Shown: positions 58,563 to 64,000 of the stretch, in pieces
Layout: each line of letters opens with the position of its first letter
Numbering within the stretch: position 1 is the first letter of the stretch
Assembly: GCA_029718625.1 (NCBI GenBank)
Contig: CM056383.1
Span: 64,480,849-64,544,848 of the forward strand
From: Synaphobranchus kaupii
Lineage: Eukaryota; Chordata; Actinopteri; Anguilliformes; Synaphobranchidae
Direction: 5' to 3'
DNA: 64,000 nucleotides
The notes under the pieces: generated by a model
The model's input: only the letters and a program-made list of their open reading frames with translations
What the model was told of the DNA's origin: nothing
Database searches by the model: none
Translations under genes and position numbers: made by a program

Positions 58563-59702
58563 GTTTTTGTTAGGTGTTGGTGGGGGAAGGACCCAAACGC
58601 AGGCAGGAGTATAAAAAAAAACTGAAGTTTAATAAAGGGCAAGGCAGCAATCTGTGGTAAACAGGCTGGGTCAAAAACCAGGGAGACAGGGCAACGGTAC
58701 AAAGCACAGTCCAAAGAGTGGTCAAGGAACAGGCAGGGGTCAAACCGGGAAGGCACAGCAAAGGTACAAAAGCAGGATCCAAAACCAGGGTCACGAGAAC
58801 ACAGGCAGGGGTCAAAACCGGTAAGGCAGAGGAGGAACAAAAAGAAAACAAAACAGAAATAAAAAAACAACAGGTAACGGACGAGGGAAACAAAAAAAAC
58901 TAGAAAACAGATACTCGGAATAAACAGAACAACTCGGGCAGAATCTCGGGAAAAAACAGGCAATACAGAAGCAAAATATTTAGTACAAGGAACTCGCGAA
59001 GAAACACTGAAATGACAAGGTATATATACACACAGAGGGAGACAGACATAATGGGAATCAGGTGTGTAGAAGGAGGGAGGGGAGATTGCTCACAGGTGAG
59101 AACAGTGAGGGTTAACAGGGACCAATAAAACAATGACAGGGGAAACGTAAGACACAGACTGGAATACACATAGACACAATGATAACAAACGGCCTGGAGT
59201 TAGCAGGTAAACAAGTGCACAGCTCAGAGGGGAGGCCACGAAAGTGGACACATGTGCAGAGAATGTGAAATCACAGATGGATACAGGGATAGGATAACGA
59301 GGAGGGAAATGACAGCTGCAGATAGAAACTCAAGATGAATTAGTAATTAGTAATGATAGTAGTGAACTCTAGAACCCTAATGTTAGTAGGTTAGCTGGTT
59401 AGTATTATATACATGTTAGTTTGTTAGCAGGTTAGTATTAAATCAAATCTAACAGTTAGTATGCTTAGTACATTAGTATTATATACAAATCTAAATAAAG
59501 CCAGAAGGAAGAAAACGAGATATACAAAATACAGAGGAAACCCGAATGTTCCCAAAATCACCCGAATAGTGCAATGACAAAGACAGGGAGTGGAATCTCA
59601 GAAAATATGGAACGCGGACTGACAATCGCGAGGGAAAAGAAATCAGGAAAATAATAACAAATAAAGAATAAACAGACAGAATTACAGGATCCTAACAGTT
59701 TT
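58563..59702 (-). mobile_element. Solo LTR, 1130 bp, with 5-bp target duplication
   Basis: On the minus strand the LTR starts TGTTAGGATCC (59697) and ends CAACACCTAACA (58568), with 7-bp inverted ends TGTTAGG/CCTAACA. GTTTT flanks both sides (58563-58567, 59698-59702). TTTATTAAACTTC with GGGTCCTTCC near the end resembles the other sushi-type LTRs (GGGTCCAGTCC, GGGTTCGTCC). The hydrophobic 149-codon frame on this strand is probably chance. Confidence 0.88.
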
Positions 59703-60451
59703 AATGCAAATTACTTTTCATTTCAGCTAAATTCATACAAAACAGTGAAGATTATTTTCCAGCTCTATCTATAACTTTATTGTGGTTAGATTTTCAGACG
59801 ATGGAAACATTCCCGTGTATTGCTTCAACAAATTGAAATATAAAAGTCACATCTGACAGCTGTAACCAATGCAACATGGTAATAAATATGAAACTGTATT
59901 GAACACCATGCACATGGTTTGAATACTAAATGAATAATCAAAATGATTTGTTTTTGCCCTTTCAGGACTCACAGCCAGACAAGTTGGAAAATGGATTAAG
60001 TTTGCTTTAAAATTGTGTTTTAACTTGTTTAGATTAATGTATTTAAGTAAATGTATTCTAGGGGTCACCTTTGATAAAAAAAAAAACTATCATACCAGTT
60101 CTGTCTCATACTCCTAGTTTCAAAATTTTCCATTCCAAATACACTGAGAGACAGAATATGACTCAGGTTCTTTATGGTGAACCAGTTTCCCTAAGATTGC
60201 CGTAAGATTGCACTGTGGTGATTGAAGGCAACTTGAAAAGGCTCAAGTGCTAGTTTAGGTGTTTTTGAATAGTCAGGTGTGTTCAATTGCTTCCTTGGTG
60301 CAGGTATAAGATAACTTTCAGTATTGAGTCTTGATTCTTTTGATTGCCTTTGGGGGATTGTCAACATGAGGACCAGCGTTGTGCCAATGAAAGTCAAGGA
60401 AGCCATTATGAGCTAGAGAAATAAGGAAAAAACAGAAACATAGGCCAAACC

Positions 60452-61467
60452 TTAAAGGGTCATTCCACCAAAAAACAACATTAACCTTATTTAACAGATC
60501 AAGGCGCAACTATTTAAGTCTCTCTTTGTGGCTGGCCAAAAAGAAAAAAAAAGATATTTGAATATAAAGTCTTTGAAAGACTACAGTGTTTTCAAGTGGG
60601 CATGTAAATTACAGTTCTGTGGTAGGGACACATCGTAGATCAAGCTAGCTATCATTGCTATTTTATTGTAATTTCAGAAAATTACATTGATAGGCTACGT
60701 TATTCCCTAAAGATGTTTTGGCAAACTAAACCAAACAGGACTTGAGTGCTGTCGGTTTCAGAGTGGAGCTCCTCCGGTATTCCTTGATTCCCTGTACATC
60801 TCCTCTGCCTTATTGAATCACCCGGTAAGGAACCATGTCAACTAACATTACATTATGATCCTTGACCATGAAAAGTAGACTAACATTAGTGAGCTGACCA
60901 TAATTGAACGGTTTCACTTTCAGCATTTGATTATAGAAGCAATGTATTTTTTTCTGGGCTAGTGCGTTAGCCACAGGTTTCTTGCCATAAAACAAATAGA
61001 TTTTTAAATATGTTTGCCATGCAGTAGGCTATAGTAGCTAACCTTGCATTCGTTAATGGAAGGAGTTTGGATATCGGGGTGGTAAACGCATCGTTTCCAT
61101 GTTATTATCGACATCAGTGCATTCGAGTTGCACTGGTTAAGTTTTGGCTTTGCTAGCAAACATAGCTAAAAGAGCTAACAACTGGCTTACAACAATGACG
61201 TTTTAACTTTTAATTATATATGTTTATCATTCTGTACCAGCGCCTCGGCTTCCACTCCTATAACGTCATTCAGTGGGCGTGGCAACCTGTTGTGTGAGCT
61301 GTAAGCGCCTTGGCTGCTGTAGTTCTTAATAATCGTACATGCGCAGTAGTTTGGGGCTATATCTTCTCTCACTACAGGTAGAAAGTCGGCTGAGAGCTCA
61401 TTTTAATCAGGAGGAGAGCTACTTTTCTACAAACCAAACATAATTTTTGGGTGGAATTACCCTTTAA
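60452..61467. mobile_element. TTAA-flanked TIR element, 1008 bp (Kolobok/piggyBac-like, non-autonomous)
   Basis: TTAA at 60452-60455 and 61464-61467 flanks inverted ends AGGGTCATTCCACCAAAAAA and (complemented) AGGGTAATTCCACCCAAAAA. Such AGGG...CACCCAAAAA-ended TTAA elements are abundant in fish. No transposase frame. Its target TTAA is the TTA duplication plus first base of the MITE at 61467. Confidence 0.88.
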
Positions 61468-61998
61468 GTCAGCTTTCCACTGAATACGACTACGCAAGCA
61501 ACAGTTGGATTGTGCCCCCTAGTGTTAGTCATTCCACATAGGTCGCACTGAGTCAGTCATTCTGTCGCAATGTGAGAGAGTACCCAGTACTTTACAACGT
61601 TGCCCTGGAGGGGTACATAGACATAAACAAGAAAATGGAGCTTGGAAAAGGTTCGGGGAGAATATTTTAAACAATTTTAAAGATTTATTCATTTATTCAG
61701 AAGTAGGCTATGTGAACAGGTTAGCTGACATTAGCTTGTGACAGATCCCCAGAGTGTACAGTGGGCAAATGACCGAAATTCAGGAGGGAACACGTCAACA
61801 TAAAAAAACCTTGACAAAAACAACAAAAAAAACTCACCATACATAGTACCATTTACCGTTGGCTCAAGTACGCTAACGTTATACTACACAATTGAGAGAA
61901 ATATTCAATATACAGTGCAGCAAACAGTTGGACAAGTCTAGCTAAAGGATAGCATAAATTGTTATACGTACATCGTATTCAGTGGAAAGGCCACTTTA
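61467..61998. mobile_element. TTA-flanked MITE (PIF/Harbinger-like), 529 bp
   Basis: Ends AGTCAGCTTTCCACTGAATA and (complemented) AGTGGCCTTTCCACTGAATA, with further CGA matching. TTA is duplicated at 60452-60454 and 61996-61998, separated by the TTAA element. A 3-bp TTA duplication fits PIF/Harbinger. It sits in the old Tc1 frame between AAACC and GGCTTACC. Confidence 0.75.
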
Positions 61999-62059
61999 GG
62001 CTTACCAAAATCAACTGGAATATCATCAAAAAGAAAGCACTGCTGAGCTCAGTAACATA

Positions 62060-62983
62060 CAGATCCTTTCCAAAAAAATTTGAATATCATGGAAAAGTTT
62101 TTTTTTTTCCATAATTCCATTCAAAAAGTGAAACTTTCATAGATTATAGATTCATTACACACAAAGTGAAATATTTCTAGCCTTTATTTGTTTCATTTTT
62201 CATAATTTTGGCTTACAGCTCCAGACAACCCCCAAAACAGTATTTCAAGAAATTAGAATAGTGTGTCGAAAATCAGCATTTACTTCAGTTATTTCAGAGA
62301 ATTAATGTTTTAGACTGAGTGTCACACTCTGGACGTGGTGGTTTTTGAAGCACTGACTCCAGCCTCAGTCCACTCCCTCTGCATCTCTGCCAAATTTTGT
62401 AATCGTCTTTGCTTGACAATCCGCTGAAGCCTACGGTCATCTCTTTTGCTTGTGCACCTTCTCCTGCCACATTTTTACCTTCCACTAAACTTTCTATTGA
62501 TATGCTTGGACACTGCACTCTGTGAACAGCCAGCCTCCTTAGCGATGACCTTTTGTGGCTTACCCATCTTCTGGAGGGTGTCAATGATGGTCTTCTGGCC
62601 AATTGTCAAGTCTGCAGTCTTCCCCATACTGAACCAGACTGAGATACCTGTCCAATTTAACGACACACCTGTAGAAAAACTTTGTAGGTGTTTTGAGTAA
62701 ATTAGATGATTAGAGTGTGACACTCAGTCTAAAACATTCATTCTCTGAAATAACTGAAGTAAATGCTGATTTTCGACACACTATTCTAATTTCTTGAAAT
62801 ACTGTTTTGGGGGTTTTTCTGGAGCTGTAAGCCAACATTATGAAAAATGAAACAAATAAAGGCTAGAAATATTTCACTTTGTGTGTAATGAATCTATAAT
62901 CTATGAAAGTTTCACTTTTTGAATGGAATTATGGGGAAAAAAAATACTTTTCCATGAAATTCTAATTTTTTGGAAAGGATCTG
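62060..62983 (-). mobile_element. Internally deleted Tc1-like transposon with long TIRs
   Basis: Flanked by TA (62058-62059, 62984-62985). Inverted repeats of roughly 230 bp begin CAGATCCTTTCCAAAAAA at both ends. It is inserted into the older Tc1-like element. Only the transposase N-terminus remains. Confidence 0.92.
62327..62627 (-). pseudogene. Tc1-like transposase N-terminal DNA-binding region, truncated
   Basis: From ATG 62627: MGKTADLTIGQKTIIDTLQK then KVIAKEAGCSQSAVSKHINR, a helix-turn-helix of the paired-like type that binds the terminal repeats. A TAA at 62475-62477 interrupts it. The same frame continues with RRRCTSKRDDRRLQRIVKQR and TEAGVSASKTTTSRV before a TGA. The DDE catalytic domain is absent, so it cannot transpose alone. 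Confidence 0.85.
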
Positions 62984-63293
62984 TAAAGGGCCAGGTAGGC
63001 TAAGGAAGACCCCTACAATTCATGACCGAAGAATTGACCAGAATGAAAAAAAAAAAAACACAATCACCTGTCCGACAGATCAGAAAACACTCTTCAGGAG
63101 ACAGGCGTGGATGTGTCAGTGAGCCGCCCCACCTAAAAATATATCAATGCAATGTCATTGTTTGAAAACTAATTTACTATCTTTTAAAAAATGATAGAAA
63201 ATTTGTTCGCGTAAGCACACCATTTTGCTTAAGAATAAGCCTTTTTACTCTTTACCACGGGTGCCAATGATTGTGGAGGGCACTGTATATCTG

Positions 63294-64000
63294 TCTAAGG
63301 TGTTGATAATGGCAAAAAAGTGGGGAAATGTGCACCAGGTCACACTCTTATTTGACTCTGCACTGTTCCTAAAAATAGTACCAAAGTTCTGGCAGCTCTC
63401 TGAGGGAAAGAAATTCAGTGGCAGGTAGACAGATGATGCATTTGATAGTCAGCTAATTTTACCCACACACACTTGAGAAAAGATGAGGAAAATCCTCAAT
63501 ATAATTTTAACATCCAAACTGTCTGCAAAAATGAGGATGTTTCTGTTCTCTTTACATAATAACAATGACAAATCGGGAAAGAATAATGAAAAATAATTTA
63601 CAGAAAAATACATACTTCCAATCTAAAGTATGGCTTCCACTAAGCAAAGCCCTCTTTCCCAGGGAGGGGGCCCGAGTGACATGGCAGACAACACCGTTGA
63701 ACTGAGCAAATTTCTCAGAACCCTGAACAGGGAAGAGACTCCCTGGATTGACAGTCCTCATATGCAATCACTCATTTTCCTGAGCTGTGGGAAACGGGCA
63801 CTACATTAGTGGCAAAGTCGACTAAGTGCTTTACTGGAAATGCTACAGGGTGACATCTTGGCTCACTAAGTATTTTTTTCACTGCCATCATCCTGACTTT
63901 TCCAGAGGAGAACAACTACATTACATGACTTCATACAATTCCTGCCAAGATAAGAATATAAAAGGGATTATAATAAGAACTGAGGGCAGGACTACCTGAC
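63294..64000. other. No gene recognised
   Basis: AT-rich DNA to the window edge with no supportable feature. Confidence 0.45.

Larger units (their letters stand above)
60100..63285 (+). mobile_element. Old Tc1-like element (host of the nest), interrupted three times
   Basis: Transposase pieces in order on the plus strand: MRTSVVPMKVKEAIMS with a stop (60366), LGLPKSTGIS (from about 61998), and RKTPTIHDRRI-type sequence with LQETGVDVSVS (63005-63120). The right end is GGTGCCAATGATTGTGGAGG and GCACTG (63285) next to TA. The left terminal repeat is not recognisable. The pieces are split by 60456-61463, 61467-61995 and 62060-62983. The catalytic domain is deleted. Confidence 0.75.

Noticed and set aside
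58514..58963. 149-codon hydrophobic open frame on the minus strand
   Set aside because: It lies almost wholly in a solo LTR and crosses its end, with no signal of a known protein.

Overview
The window looks like intergenic or intronic DNA from a teleost fish. It is AT-rich and carries no recognisable host gene. Nearly everything identifiable is a transposable element of a kind typical of ray-finned fish: Ty3/Gypsy LTR retrotransposons of the Gmr1-like and Tf1/sushi types, Tc1/mariner elements including one Sleeping Beauty-type IR/DR, TTAA-flanked and TTA-flanked DNA elements, L2/CR1 and L1/Tx1 LINE remnants, and tRNA-derived and 5S rRNA-derived SINEs. The species cannot be named from the sequence.

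Layout. 1-3575: an LTR retrotransposon on the minus strand, cut by the left window edge. It has one LTR and one unbroken gag-protease-integrase-RT frame, with integrase ahead of RT (Gmr1-like order) and a SCAN-like gag. 5.3-6.4 kb: a palindromic repeat, a Tc1/mariner-type end and a long GATA microsatellite. 8883-16020: a complete, apparently young Tf1/sushi chromovirus. It has near-identical 1.39/1.40-kb LTRs, a 5-bp target duplication, an 11-nt self-priming site, gag and pol overlapping by a -1 frameshift with a visible slippery site and hairpin, and a C-terminal chromodomain. 17-34 kb: a GC-rich tRNA-type SINE, a Sleeping Beauty-type terminal repeat, a short TIR element, a 5S-derived SINE, a decayed gag, two V-SINE-like copies, a broken L1/Tx1 LINE and an unidentified decayed coding remnant. 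34175-34697: a solo sushi-like LTR with target duplication.

38723-47292 is the most unusual object: an 8.57-kb element that is almost entirely one inverted repeat, with arms of about 3.8-3.9 kb, a spacer of about 0.8 kb and a perfect 7-bp flanking duplication. Both arms carry the same internally deleted L2/CR1 LINE fragment and the same small nested palindrome. 49-51 kb holds a TTAA element and a decayed Tc1 copy split by a MITE. 58568-59697 is a second solo LTR. 60.1-63.3 kb is a nest: an old Tc1-like element interrupted by a TTA-flanked MITE, itself interrupted at its edge by a TTAA element, with a second, internally deleted Tc1-like copy inserted further along the old one.

The elements do not form a pathway. 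The two retrotransposon coding units (gag-pol at the left edge, gag/pol at 10.3-14.6 kb) are the only ones with long open frames. The rest are non-coding or decayed, and many stretches between them hold nothing I can identify.
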